Assembly: GCA_018241665.1 (NCBI GenBank)
Contig: JAFEDK010000018.1
Coordinates: 1-35,227 of the forward strand
DNA: 35,227 nt
Origin: Pseudomonadota bacterium
Lineage (GTDB): Bacteria > Pseudomonadota > Gammaproteobacteria > Burkholderiales > Rhodocyclaceae
Reading direction: 5' to 3'
Position numbers and translations under genes: made by a program. The number at the start of each line of letters is the position of its first letter. Positions within the stretch are counted from its first letter, which is position 1. A model generated the notes under the pieces. That model did not search any database. It was not told the DNA's origin and saw nothing but the letters and a program-made list of their open reading frames with translations. Shown piece after piece: positions 26,387-33,601 of the stretch.

Positions 26387-27551
26387 TGATGTTTCGGGCC
26401 AGGAAGCCAGCCTCGCAGTAGTGAAGGTAGAACCGCCACAGACGGCGGAAGTCTTCGTCGAAGCCCAGCGTGGCGATCTGTGCCCAGTTGGCCTCGAAGG
26501 CGGCGCGCCACTCGGCCAGGGTGCGGGCGTAATCGAGCCCGAAGGCGAATTCACCCGTGACTTGCAGGCCCTGCCGTTCGGCGGCCTTCCGGAAGGCGCT
26601 GCGAGACGGCAGCATGCCGCCGGGAAAGATGTACTGCTGAATGAAGTCGGTGCCGCGTCGATAGGTGGCGAACAGGTCGTCGCGAATCGTGATGCTCTGA
26701 ACCACCGCGCGGCCGTCCTTCTTGAGCGCCTGGGCGAGGGTGGCGAAGTAGCTTGGCCACCATTTCTCACCGACCGCCTCGAACATCTCGATGGAGACGA
26801 TGTGGTCGAAGCGCTCCCGGGTGTCACGGTAGTCCTGCAGGCGCAGGTCCGCTTGCGGCACGCGCTTTCGAGCCCACTCGAGCTGGGCTGGCGACAGGGT
26901 CAGCCCGGTGACCTGCAGACCGTTGTTGATGGCCATCTCGGCGAAGCCACCCCAGCCGCAGCCGATTTCAAGCACGCTGTCGCCCGGACTCGCCCGCAGG
27001 CGGTCGAGAATGCGGCGGTACTTGGCCCGCTGGGCGGTGAGCAGGGAGCCGTCGTCCTGCGCCCGGTAGAGCGCCGACGAGTAGCTCATGCTCGGGTCGA
27101 GCCACAGGCGGTAGAAATCGTTGCCCAGGTCGTAGTGGGCCATGATGTTGCGCTTGCTGCCGGCGCGGCTGTTGCGGTTGAACCAGTGACGTACCCGCGC
27201 GGCCAGCAGTTGCCGCCAGGAACCATAGATTGCCTTGGCGAGCGCGCCCCGGTTGCGGGCGAGCAGCGTGAGCAGGGCGGTGACGTCCGGCGAGTCCCAT
27301 TGGCCGTCCAGGTAGGCCTCGGCCAGCCCGATGTCTCCGCGGGCGAGCACCCGCCCGAACATGGCCTCGTCGTGTACCTGCAGGCTCTGGCTGCTGTCAC
27401 CCTCGCCGAACAGGGCGCGGGAGCCGTCCGGCAGGCGGACTTCGAGCAGGCCGCCGGTCAGCTTCTCCAGCAGTTTGAAGACCGTGCGGGTATCGCGGGC
27501 CAATGCTTGGGTGCCGCGCAGGGGGAGGGCGTAGTCGAGGGTCTGGGTCAT
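26355..27551 (-). CDS. Cyclopropane-fatty-acid synthase family SAM methyltransferase
   Basis: A 398-residue methyltransferase. Residues 1-120 are the N-terminal lipid-interacting region ('LARGDIGLAEAYLDGQWDSPDV'). 'HYDLGNDFYRLWLDPSMSYS' (139-158) is the Cfa substrate-side signature, and 'VLEIGCGWGGFAEMA' (193-207) is SAM motif I. 'IVSIEMFEAVGEKWW' and 'DFIQQYIFPGG' are the conserved bicarbonate/active-site segments. It should methylate double bonds of phospholipid acyl chains at the inner membrane. In a cluster with an FAD enzyme and DUF1365 it may instead make methyl- or furan-type fatty acids, as known for UfaM-type enzymes. ATG 27551 overlaps the DUF1365 stop by four bases. Confidence 0.94.
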   Translation of the reverse strand: MTQTLDYALPLRGTQALARDTRTVFKLLEKLTGGLLEVRLPDGSRALFGEGDSSQSLQVHDEAMFGRVLARGDIGLAEAYLDGQWDSPDVTALLTLLARNRGALAKAIYGSWRQLLAARVRHWFNRNSRAGSKRNIMAHYDLGNDFYRLWLDPSMSYSSALYRAQDDGSLLTAQRAKYRRILDRLRASPGDSVLEIGCGWGGFAEMAINNGLQVTGLTLSPAQLEWARKRVPQADLRLQDYRDTRERFDHIVSIEMFEAVGEKWWPSYFATLAQALKKDGRAVVQSITIRDDLFATYRRGTDFIQQYIFPGGMLPSRSAFRKAAERQGLQVTGEFAFGLDYARTLAEWRAAFEANWAQIATLGFDEDFRRLWRFYLHYCEAGFLARNINVVQFELAHR

Positions 27552-28312
27552 TTGGATGATTCCTGTACGGATCTGGGAATGGGCGTCGTCCCTCGGAAGG
27601 GCACCCTTTTGAACCACAGCCTGAGCGCCTGCCAATGGATGCGGGCGATGACGCCGAGGGTCAGGAAGGGCATGCGCAGGAAGGCCGAGAGCAGCGCACC
27701 GGCCGACCAGGGGACGGGCTTGCCGGAGAGGGCAGTGAGCAGCAGCTCGCCCTCTGCATCGTCGTAATCGATGCGCGCCACTTGAACGCTGCGCTGGCGC
27801 AGGAACCTGAAGCGGTAGCCGCCTTCGACGTCATTGAAGGGCGAGACGTGGAAGCACTTTCCGGCGTTCAATTCTTCGCCGTCACGCAGTGCTTCGCCGT
27901 GACGATGCAACAGATAGCTGTGAGTGCCGCCGAAGGTGTTGTTGACCTCGGCCAGGACGGCGATCAGCTGGCCCGTTCCATCGTGGCAAAACCAGAAGCT
28001 GACCGGGTTGAACACGTAGCCCAGCACCCGCGGGAAGGTTTGCAGCGTGATCTCTCCATCGCCAGGCAAACCGTGCTCGGCGAGCACGCCTTCTATCCAT
28101 GGCAGCAGGGGGCTGCCGTCACGGGGGCCGTGGTCCTTGCTGTGGAAGCTCAGCAGGTTGGGTTTGTCCAGCGAGAAGATGGTGCATGCCGCCGAGGCCA
28201 GATCGCGTACCGGTAGCTGCACGTAGAACACGGGATAGACGAAGGCATTGACCGCCGGGCGCAGGCGGCGATGCATTACGTGGCCAAGGCAGATTTGCGG
28301 GCGTGCGTTCAT
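27548..28312 (-). CDS. DUF1365 family protein
   Basis: A 254-residue protein of the DUF1365 family, almost always found beside Cfa-type methyltransferases and FAD-dependent amine-oxidase-like proteins. Hallmarks are 'GHVMHRRLRPAVNAFVYPVFY' at the N terminus, 'LPWIEGVLAEHG', 'LQTFPRVLGYVFNPVSFWFCHD', 'VLAEVNNTFGGTHSYLL' and 'KCFHVSPFNDVEGGYRF'. A hydrophobic C-terminal stretch ('LSAFLRMPFLTLGVIARIHWQAL') suggests membrane contact. Its reaction is not established. ATG 28312 is chosen because the family motif starts there. It lies 22 bp after the FAD enzyme stop. Confidence 0.93.
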   Translation of the reverse strand: MNARPQICLGHVMHRRLRPAVNAFVYPVFYVQLPVRDLASAACTIFSLDKPNLLSFHSKDHGPRDGSPLLPWIEGVLAEHGLPGDGEITLQTFPRVLGYVFNPVSFWFCHDGTGQLIAVLAEVNNTFGGTHSYLLHRHGEALRDGEELNAGKCFHVSPFNDVEGGYRFRFLRQRSVQVARIDYDDAEGELLLTALSGKPVPWSAGALLSAFLRMPFLTLGVIARIHWQALRLWFKRVPFRGTTPIPRSVQESSK

Positions 28313-28334
28313 GGGCGGCTTGGGCAGGCGTTCC

Positions 28335-29669
28335 CTAGACGGTTTCCGCTTCGTGGGGCCGGTGGATTGCCTTGTCTTGCCAGGGCGCGCTGACGCCCAG
28401 GCCGTTGGCAACCCGCAGCGCGGACCTCAGGCCGTCCTCGTGAAAACCGTAGCTGCCCCAGGCGCCAGCCAGCCAGATACCGCCTTCGCCCTGCACCTTG
28501 CCCAGTCGTTGTTGCGCTGCAATGGCGGTCCCATCAAAGATCGGATGGGCATAGTCGAATTCGGCGATAACTTTGGCGGGGTCCGGCTCGCGGGCCGGAT
28601 TCAGTGTCACCACTACCGGCGTGGAGAATGGCAGCGGCTGCAGCTTGTTGATCAGGTAGGACACGCCGACAGGCTGCGCAGCTGCGTCGGCGCCTGTCGC
28701 CGCCTTGCCGCCGAAGTAGTTCCACGCCGACCACAGCTTGCGGTCGCGCGGCAGCAGGGCCGGGTCGGTGTGCAGCACGGCGCGGTTCGGCTGGTAGCCG
28801 ATGGCGGACAGCACGTCGCGCTGTCCGTCGCTCGCCGTCATGCCGAGGATGGAGAGCGCCTGGTCGCTGTGGCAGGCCAGCACGACCTGGTCGAAACCTT
28901 CGCTGCCGCCCGCATGGACCACGCGCAACCCGTCGGCCGTGCGTGTAATCGCATGAACCGGGCAACCGATCCGCACGTCGTTCAACTGGGTGGCGATCTT
29001 CCTGACGTACTCGCGCCCACCACCCTGCACGGTGCGCCACAGGGGACGATCGAAGATCTGCAGCAAACCATGGTTCTGGCAGAAGTGGATGAAGGTGGCG
29101 AGCGGCATGTCGAGCATCTGGCCGGTCGGGCAGGACCAGATCGCCGCGGCCATGGGCAGCAAGTACCAATTGGAGAAGGCGTCCGAATACCTGCCGTCGC
29201 GCAGGAAATCGCGGAGGCTCCGCGTGGTGTCCGGATGGGTTGCCAGCCAGGCGGTGCTTTCGCGGTTGAAACGGAGGATGTCGGACAGCATGGACCAGAA
29301 CTGGCGTCGCACCAGGTTGCGCTTCTGACCGAAGAGGGTTGCCAGGCTGCTGCCGGCCCATTCCAGATCCGGCGTCTCCAGGCTGACCGAGAAGGACATT
29401 TCGGTCTCGACGCTCTCGACGCCAAGCAATTCGAACAGCGCGATCAGATTGGGGTAGGTCTTTTCGTTGAACACCAGGAAGCCCGTGTCGACCGGGTGCG
29501 TCTTGCCTTCGAGCCTTACATCGACCGTGTTGGTGTGGCCGCCTAGATAATTGCCTGCCTCGAACACCGTGACGTCGTACTGGCGTGACAGCAGCCAGGC
29601 GGTTGCCAGGCCGGAAATCCCGGCTCCGACCACTGCAATACGCTGTCTCGAATGGGTTCTGGCATTCAT
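28335..29669 (-). CDS. FAD-dependent amine-oxidase-like oxidoreductase (NAD(P)-binding Rossmann type)
   Basis: A 444-residue flavoprotein. 'RIAVVGAGISGLATAWLLSRQYDVTVFEAG' begins at residue 10 with the ADP-binding G-x-G-x-x-G at 15-20, followed by 'YLGGHTNTV'. 'GGGREYVRKIA' and the C-terminal FAD loop 'GIWLAGAWGSYGFHEDGLRSAL' place it in the FAD/amine-oxidase/desaturase superfamily. Homologs head Cfa-DUF1365 clusters in many proteobacteria. They are proposed to oxidise or desaturate acyl chains, but the reaction here is not known. ATG 29669 has a GGAGAAG site. A longer frame reaching 29801 runs through the promoter and operator and is rejected. It is the first gene of the operon, with a leader of about 110 bases. 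Confidence 0.92.
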   Translation of the reverse strand: MNARTHSRQRIAVVGAGISGLATAWLLSRQYDVTVFEAGNYLGGHTNTVDVRLEGKTHPVDTGFLVFNEKTYPNLIALFELLGVESVETEMSFSVSLETPDLEWAGSSLATLFGQKRNLVRRQFWSMLSDILRFNRESTAWLATHPDTTRSLRDFLRDGRYSDAFSNWYLLPMAAAIWSCPTGQMLDMPLATFIHFCQNHGLLQIFDRPLWRTVQGGGREYVRKIATQLNDVRIGCPVHAITRTADGLRVVHAGGSEGFDQVVLACHSDQALSILGMTASDGQRDVLSAIGYQPNRAVLHTDPALLPRDRKLWSAWNYFGGKAATGADAAAQPVGVSYLINKLQPLPFSTPVVVTLNPAREPDPAKVIAEFDYAHPIFDGTAIAAQQRLGKVQGEGGIWLAGAWGSYGFHEDGLRSALRVANGLGVSAPWQDKAIHRPHEAETV

Positions 29670-29755
29670 GCGCTTCTCCGGATTACTCGCTTCCACCGCC
29701 TGGTCCACCGGATTCGCGGTAGCTGCTTTGGTGGAGAACATACGTCTATGCTCTG

Positions 29756-29770
29756 TTTGTCCTAGACAAA
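29756..29770. promoter_or_regulatory. Operator O1, TTTGT-CCTAG-ACAAA
   Basis: A perfect 5-bp inverted repeat with a 5-bp spacer, located about +10 to +24 relative to the predicted leftward start site. The identical arms and spacing recur at 29830-29844. Further half-sites TTTGT at 29771-29775 and 29778-29782 and ACAAA at 29798-29802 fill the interval. This fits a multi-subunit CarH/LitR tetramer binding across the region and blocking transcription of the lipid operon in the dark. Confidence 0.7.
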
Positions 29771-29786
29771 TTTGTGCTTTGTTCGT

Positions 29787-29815
29787 AAGGTAGTGAGACA
29801 AAGAGCAGCTGTCAA
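29787..29815 (-). promoter_or_regulatory. Leftward promoter of the eight-gene operon
   Basis: On the minus strand, TTGACA (29810-29815) is a perfect -35 box followed, after exactly 17 bp, by TACCTT (29787-29792), a 3-of-6 match to the -10 box. Transcription would begin near 29780, upstream of operator O1 and about 110 bases before the FAD-enzyme start. The ACAAA half-site at 29798-29802 lies inside the spacer. Confidence 0.6.
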
Positions 29816-29829
29816 CGGTTTTTATAGTG

Positions 29830-29844
29830 TTTGTTCAGGACAAA
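29830..29844. promoter_or_regulatory. Operator O2, TTTGT-TCAGG-ACAAA, overlapping the regulator's ribosome site
   Basis: A perfect inverted repeat identical in arms and spacing to O1. It ends two bases before the MerR/CarH-like ATG at 29847, and its spacer and right arm contain the CAGGA Shine-Dalgarno. A possible -10 box, TATAGT, lies at 29823-29828 just upstream. Binding here should repress the regulator's own gene (autoregulation). Confidence 0.7.
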
Positions 29845-29846
29845 TT

Positions 29847-30758
29847 ATGAATTCCCCGAGCTATACCATTGCTGCTGTCGAGCGTGACACCGGGCTATCC
29901 AAAGATGTCCTGCGCATGTGGGAGCGGCGTTACGGCTTTCCTGTTCCGGAGCGGGATGGACACGGTGAGCGTCTTTATCCGGCTGCACAGGTTGAACGCT
30001 TGTGTGCGATAAAACGCCTGATGGATCAGGGGTATAGGCCTGGAAAGCTGATCGCCATGCCGGTGGAAGAGCTCAGTTCCCTGGCGCCTCGCCGCGGTGC
30101 TCAGGCTCGCACGAAGGGGGCTACGGTCGATGAGCCGGGGCAGGAAGAGTTGCTCACGCTGCTCCGGCAGCACGATGCCAATGGCTTCGTTCAGGCCTTG
30201 CAGCAGCAGCTGGCTCGCCAGGGCTTGCAGCGTTTTGTTCAGGACATCGTTGCGCCGTTGACACAGCAGGTTGGCGATGCCTGGGAGGACGGAAACTTCG
30301 AAGTGTTCGAAGAGCACCTCTTCACGGAGCTGACCAAGCGCGTGCTACGCCAGGCAGTCGCCAGCCTGCCGCAAGGGCGCGGCTCGCCGCGCGTGCTGTT
30401 GACCAGCGTGCCGGACGAGCAGCACATGCTCGGCCTGCTGATGGTCGAAGCCCTGCTGGCGCTTGAAGGGGCCGAGTGCATTCCGCTCGGCGCGCAAATG
30501 CCTGTGCTGGAGATCAGCCGAGCGGCGGCGGCGCATCGTGCCGACATCGTAGCCCTGTCGTTCTCGGTGGCCTTTCCCGCGCGGCAGCTTCCCAAGCTGC
30601 TTGAACCATTGCGCGCGGCGCTTCCGGCCGACATCGAGTTGTGGGTCGGAGGCAGTGGCGTCTTGCGCCTTAACCCTCCGGCCGGGGTCCGTCGCTTCTC
30701 CAGTCTGGACCAGGGTGTCGAGGCACTGGCGGCATGGCGGAGCGAGCACGCTGGGTAA
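29847..30758 (+). CDS. MerR-type, B12-binding light-responsive regulator (CarH/LitR family)
   Basis: A 303-residue repressor candidate. Residues ~6-75 are a MerR winged helix ('YTIAAVERDTGLSKDVLRMWERRYGFPVP'). A helical B12-cap domain follows (~97-175) with the signature W-x9-E-H (Trp146, Glu156, His157 in 'DAWEDGNFEVFEEHLF'). A Rossmann-type cobalamin-binding domain (~180-300) has E-x-H-x-x-G at Glu191-Gly196 with His193 as probable lower axial ligand, plus 'VALSFSV' and 'LWVGGSG'. In CarH these residues bind adenosylcobalamin, hold a DNA-bound tetramer in the dark, and release DNA when light breaks the Co-C bond. ATG 29847 places the ribosome site inside operator O2. It is divergent from the lipid operon it probably controls. 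Confidence 0.93.
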   Translation: MNSPSYTIAAVERDTGLSKDVLRMWERRYGFPVPERDGHGERLYPAAQVERLCAIKRLMDQGYRPGKLIAMPVEELSSLAPRRGAQARTKGATVDEPGQEELLTLLRQHDANGFVQALQQQLARQGLQRFVQDIVAPLTQQVGDAWEDGNFEVFEEHLFTELTKRVLRQAVASLPQGRGSPRVLLTSVPDEQHMLGLLMVEALLALEGAECIPLGAQMPVLEISRAAAAHRADIVALSFSVAFPARQLPKLLEPLRAALPADIELWVGGSGVLRLNPPAGVRRFSSLDQGVEALAAWRSEHAG

Positions 30759-30798
30759 AAGGTCTTTACTCCTGGCGGTGGGGCGGGGCGGGTATGTT

Positions 30799-31728
30799 TC
30801 AGCTTTCGGGCTGCGCGGTGGTGTCGTCCAGCAGGCCCACAAGCGTGTCGCGCAGCCAGGTCACCGCGGGGTCGGCGTGGTTGCGCGGGTGCCAGGCCAG
30901 ACGCAGGCCGAATCCCCGGTCGTCGAAGGGCAGGTCGAAGGTGTCGAGCACGTCGGCAAAGCGGCTCCTCAGCATCGACGGCAGTGTGCACACGTAATCC
31001 GAGTTGCGCAGGATTTCCGGTACCAGCATGAACTTCTCGACGGACACCACCACGTTGCGGTGGCGTCCCCGCTCGGCCAGCGTTTCGTCGATGTAGCCGC
31101 TGAAGTGCCCGCCGAATTCAGTGACCAGAACGTGCCGCAGGGCGCAGTATGCGTCCATGTCGAGGCTTGCCGTGCCGCGCGGGTGGCTCTTCCGCTGCGC
31201 CATCACGAAGGAGCCATGGAGCAGGGGTCGGACCCTCATCGATAAGGGTAGGAGGCGCTCGGAGGCGATCAGCACATCGACCTCCCCACCTTCCATCTGC
31301 GCCGCGATCAGGCCGGCATCGGGGTTGCGGAAGGCGATGCGTACGCCGGGCCCCGCGCAGGATGCGAGCTTCTCGATGAGCGGCAGTCCGAGTACCACCA
31401 TGGCGGTATCGTTGGCGGCAATCTGGAAGGTGCGCTCATCCGTGAGGGGGTCGAAGCTTGGCCGGTACTGCACGACCGATTCCAGGTCCTTGAGCACGGA
31501 ATGCAGGATCGGTCCCAGGGCCAGCGCGCGGGCGGTGGGCGTCATCCCGCGGCCTGCCTCGGCGGGCAGCAGCAGCGGATCACCGAAGATCTGGCGCAGG
31601 CGCGCCAACTGGGCCGACAGCGCCGGCTGGCTGAGGTGCAGGCGACGGGCGGCGCGGGTCACGTTGCATTCGGCCAGCAGCGCATCCAGGGAAACCAGCA
31701 GGTTCAGGTCGATCTGGCGTAGATCCAC
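30799..31728 (-). CDS. LysR-family regulator, NodD/LinR-like
   Basis: A 309-residue regulator. 'DLRQIDLNLLVSLDALLAECNVTRAARRLHLSQPALSAQLARLRQIFGDPLL' is the N-terminal helix-turn-helix of the NodD/NahR/SyrM branch, which begins with this DLR-x-x-DLN-L motif. The effector domain follows ('RTFQIAANDTAMVVLGLPLIEKL', 'VDVLIASERLLPLSMRVRPLL'). The start is taken as GTG 31728 directly before DLRQ. An in-frame ATG at 31806 would add 26 residues overlapping the promoter region and is less likely. It is divergent from the ABM-domain gene with an inverted repeat between them, so it probably controls that gene. The inducer is unknown, often an aromatic compound in this branch. Confidence 0.9.
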   Translation of the reverse strand: MDLRQIDLNLLVSLDALLAECNVTRAARRLHLSQPALSAQLARLRQIFGDPLLLPAEAGRGMTPTARALALGPILHSVLKDLESVVQYRPSFDPLTDERTFQIAANDTAMVVLGLPLIEKLASCAGPGVRIAFRNPDAGLIAAQMEGGEVDVLIASERLLPLSMRVRPLLHGSFVMAQRKSHPRGTASLDMDAYCALRHVLVTEFGGHFSGYIDETLAERGRHRNVVVSVEKFMLVPEILRNSDYVCTLPSMLRSRFADVLDTFDLPFDDRGFGLRLAWHPRNHADPAVTWLRDTLVGLLDDTTAQPES

Positions 31729-31760
31729 GATGGGGTATCTGTATGGTGGATTGGTCGAAT

Positions 31761-31790
31761 ACGGATAATCGATTTCAACTATATATCCGT
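31761..31790. promoter_or_regulatory. Inverted repeat ACGGATA-N16-TATCCGT in LysR/ABM divergent region
   Basis: Perfect 7-bp arms at 31761-31767 and 31784-31790 flank an AT-rich core (including AATCGATT and ACTATATA). The site lies between the NodD-like LysR gene and the ABM-domain gene, as expected for a LysR binding region that overlaps the promoter(s). Confidence 0.5.
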
Positions 31791-31845
31791 GGCCTCCATA
31801 CTCCAATCAACGCGTTCAACGCCACGCACATAAAGGGAGGAAGCC

Positions 31846-32427
31846 ATGCAAGCCAACGCCAGCAAGACCCAGCCGGATACCGCGAACCCCGTCATCCGCA
31901 TTGCCCGCCGCCACATCCGGCCGGGAAACGAGGCTGCATATGAAGCGCTCGTCGGAGAGATGTTCCAGCAGATGCAGGCCTGCAAGGGCTTCCTTGGCGC
32001 GGAACTGATCCCGGCCAACGGATTGGACGGTGAGCATCAGGTCATCATCCGCTTCTCGTCGGAAGACGCGCTCGCCAACTGGGATGACAGCGCGGCGCGC
32101 TCGGAGCTGCTGGCCCGGATGGCCAAGCTGGCCGACACCGACCCGGAGTATCGCCGTCTTTCCGGACTGGAGGCCTGGTTTACCCCCGCCGTCGTGCCCG
32201 CCACGATGCATCCGCCGCGGGCACGCATGGCGCTGGTGACCTGGATGGGCATCTTCCCGACGGTGTCGCTGGTCCTGTGGCTGATCGAACCGCTGCTGCG
32301 TCCGTATCTGCCGTTTCTGCCCAAGGTTGCCTTGCTCACCGGGCTCATCGTCGTGACGATGACCTGGGTGGTGATGCCGCGGCTTACCAGGATGATGCGT
32401 GGGTTTCTGAATCGGCAGCCAAGCTAG
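31846..32427 (+). CDS. Antibiotic biosynthesis monooxygenase (ABM) domain protein with membrane anchor
   Basis: A 193-residue protein. Residues ~15-110 are a ferredoxin-like ABM domain ('PVIRIARRHIRPGNEAAYEALVGEMFQQMQACKGFLGAELI', 'HQVIIRFSSEDALANWDDSAAR'). The C terminus has two hydrophobic helices ('MALVTWMGIFPTVSLVLWLI' and 'VALLTGLIVVTMTWVVMPRL'), so the domain is tethered to the inner membrane. ABM domains act as cofactor-free monooxygenases on quinol-type substrates, but many members have no known activity. A GGGAGG site precedes ATG 31846. Its expression is probably set by the divergent NodD-like regulator. Confidence 0.9.
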   Translation: MQANASKTQPDTANPVIRIARRHIRPGNEAAYEALVGEMFQQMQACKGFLGAELIPANGLDGEHQVIIRFSSEDALANWDDSAARSELLARMAKLADTDPEYRRLSGLEAWFTPAVVPATMHPPRARMALVTWMGIFPTVSLVLWLIEPLLRPYLPFLPKVALLTGLIVVTMTWVVMPRLTRMMRGFLNRQPS

Positions 32428-32638
32428 ACGGCGTATGAGATATGGGACTCTGAGGTTGCGCTGCTACGGAGGTGCAGGTATGTTCTGCCTACCGTTGCTT
32501 GGCGGAAATTCAGGCTAATAAAAAAAGAGCCTTTTCAACGTCTTGCCGCAAGCGCGATCCAGGCGTGTTCCATGTGCTCTAGTATTGGACTGTGCCTGGG
32601 TTCCTGGCCGTTTACTCTGAGTTTAAAAGCGTATCCCT
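32428..32638. other. Intergenic region before the deacetylase locus
   Basis: Contains a weak hairpin AGGCT (32512-32516)/AGCCT (32528-32532) with an A-rich loop followed by TTTTC, which might end the ABM transcript. Otherwise no clear promoter or coding sequence is seen. The region is richer in A and T than the genes on either side. Confidence 0.4.
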
Positions 32639-33601
32639 GTGCTCGACGTATTTTTCACCGCGGATGTTGAGATCTGGTGCGATGGGTGGGATGACATCGA
32701 CAAGAAGTTCCCTGCAGCTTTCAGGAAATACGTCATCGGGCCCACGCCCCGCGGCGATTTTGGTCTGCCTTATCAGCTGAAGGTTCTCGCAGACCATGGT
32801 TTACTTGGTACGTTCTTCGTTGAGCCGCTGTTCTCGACACGCTTCGGAAGCCACGCACTTGAGGAAATCGTTGGTTTCATCCGCGAAGCGGGTCAGGAAA
32901 TCCAGTTGCATCTGCACCCTGAGTGGGTAGACGAATCAATCGAACCGCTCATTGCCAATGCGTCGCGGAAACGCCAGCATCTGTTTCAATACACACTGGA
33001 AGAGCAGATACAACTCATCAAATCGGGGGCGGCCCTGCTCAGCAAGGCAGGGGCACCCGAGATCAACGCGTTTCGGGCTGGCAGTTTCGGATTTAACCGG
33101 GACACCCTGCGCGCCTTGGCAGCCAACGGTATCGGGTTCGACAGCAGCTACAATGCCACGCTCTTCGGCCCCGACAGTGGCGTGTCGCCGGGGGTGTTGC
33201 TGCACGAGCCCATGGAGTGCGAAAGCGTAATCGAGTATCCGATGACGGTTTTCCAGGACGGCCTAGGGGCGCTACGCCACGTTCAACTGACCGCCTGCTC
33301 TTCCGGTGAAATAGAAGCGATGCTTTGGCAGGCGCTGGAAGTCGGCCGCAAATCGTTCGTGATCCTGTTTCACAACTTCGAACTGCTCTCTCCATCCAAG
33401 TCGACGGCGGATCAGGTCGTGATCCGGCGCTTCCGGCGGCTTTGCGAATTTCTCGAACGAAACCGGGATTGTTTCCGCACCACTGGTTTTCACGGGTTGG
33501 AACCGAAGATGGTGACGACCCAGCCCATGCCGCTGAAATCAAACTTCTGGCATGTGACCACCAGAATTCTTGAGCAAATCTATCGTAGGAAGTATCGATG
33601 A
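32639..33601 (+). CDS. Polysaccharide-deacetylase-like protein (NodB-type fold)
   Basis: A 320-residue protein resembling the NodB/WalW-type deacetylases of surface-glycan clusters. 'FFTADVEIW' (5-13) carries the catalytic/metal Asp. 'EIQLHLHPEW' (87-96) offers metal-binding His91 and His93, and 'INAFRAGSFGFN' (142-153) is the conserved R-A-G motif. 'FVILFHNFEL' near 240-250 supplies the late His. No signal peptide is seen, so it acts in the cytoplasm or is soluble. The start GTG 32639 is chosen because the beta-strand begins directly there; the ribosome site is poor. Its stop overlaps the next gene by ATGA. It probably deacetylates a sugar or glycan precursor. Confidence 0.85.
   Translation: MLDVFFTADVEIWCDGWDDIDKKFPAAFRKYVIGPTPRGDFGLPYQLKVLADHGLLGTFFVEPLFSTRFGSHALEEIVGFIREAGQEIQLHLHPEWVDESIEPLIANASRKRQHLFQYTLEEQIQLIKSGAALLSKAGAPEINAFRAGSFGFNRDTLRALAANGIGFDSSYNATLFGPDSGVSPGVLLHEPMECESVIEYPMTVFQDGLGALRHVQLTACSSGEIEAMLWQALEVGRKSFVILFHNFELLSPSKSTADQVVIRRFRRLCEFLERNRDCFRTTGFHGLEPKMVTTQPMPLKSNFWHVTTRILEQIYRRKYR

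Noticed and set aside
29670-29801. N-terminal extension of the FAD enzyme to an ATG at 29801 or 29741
   Set aside because: The extension would run through the predicted promoter and operator O1. ATG 29669 has a good ribosome site and directly precedes the FAD-binding strand.
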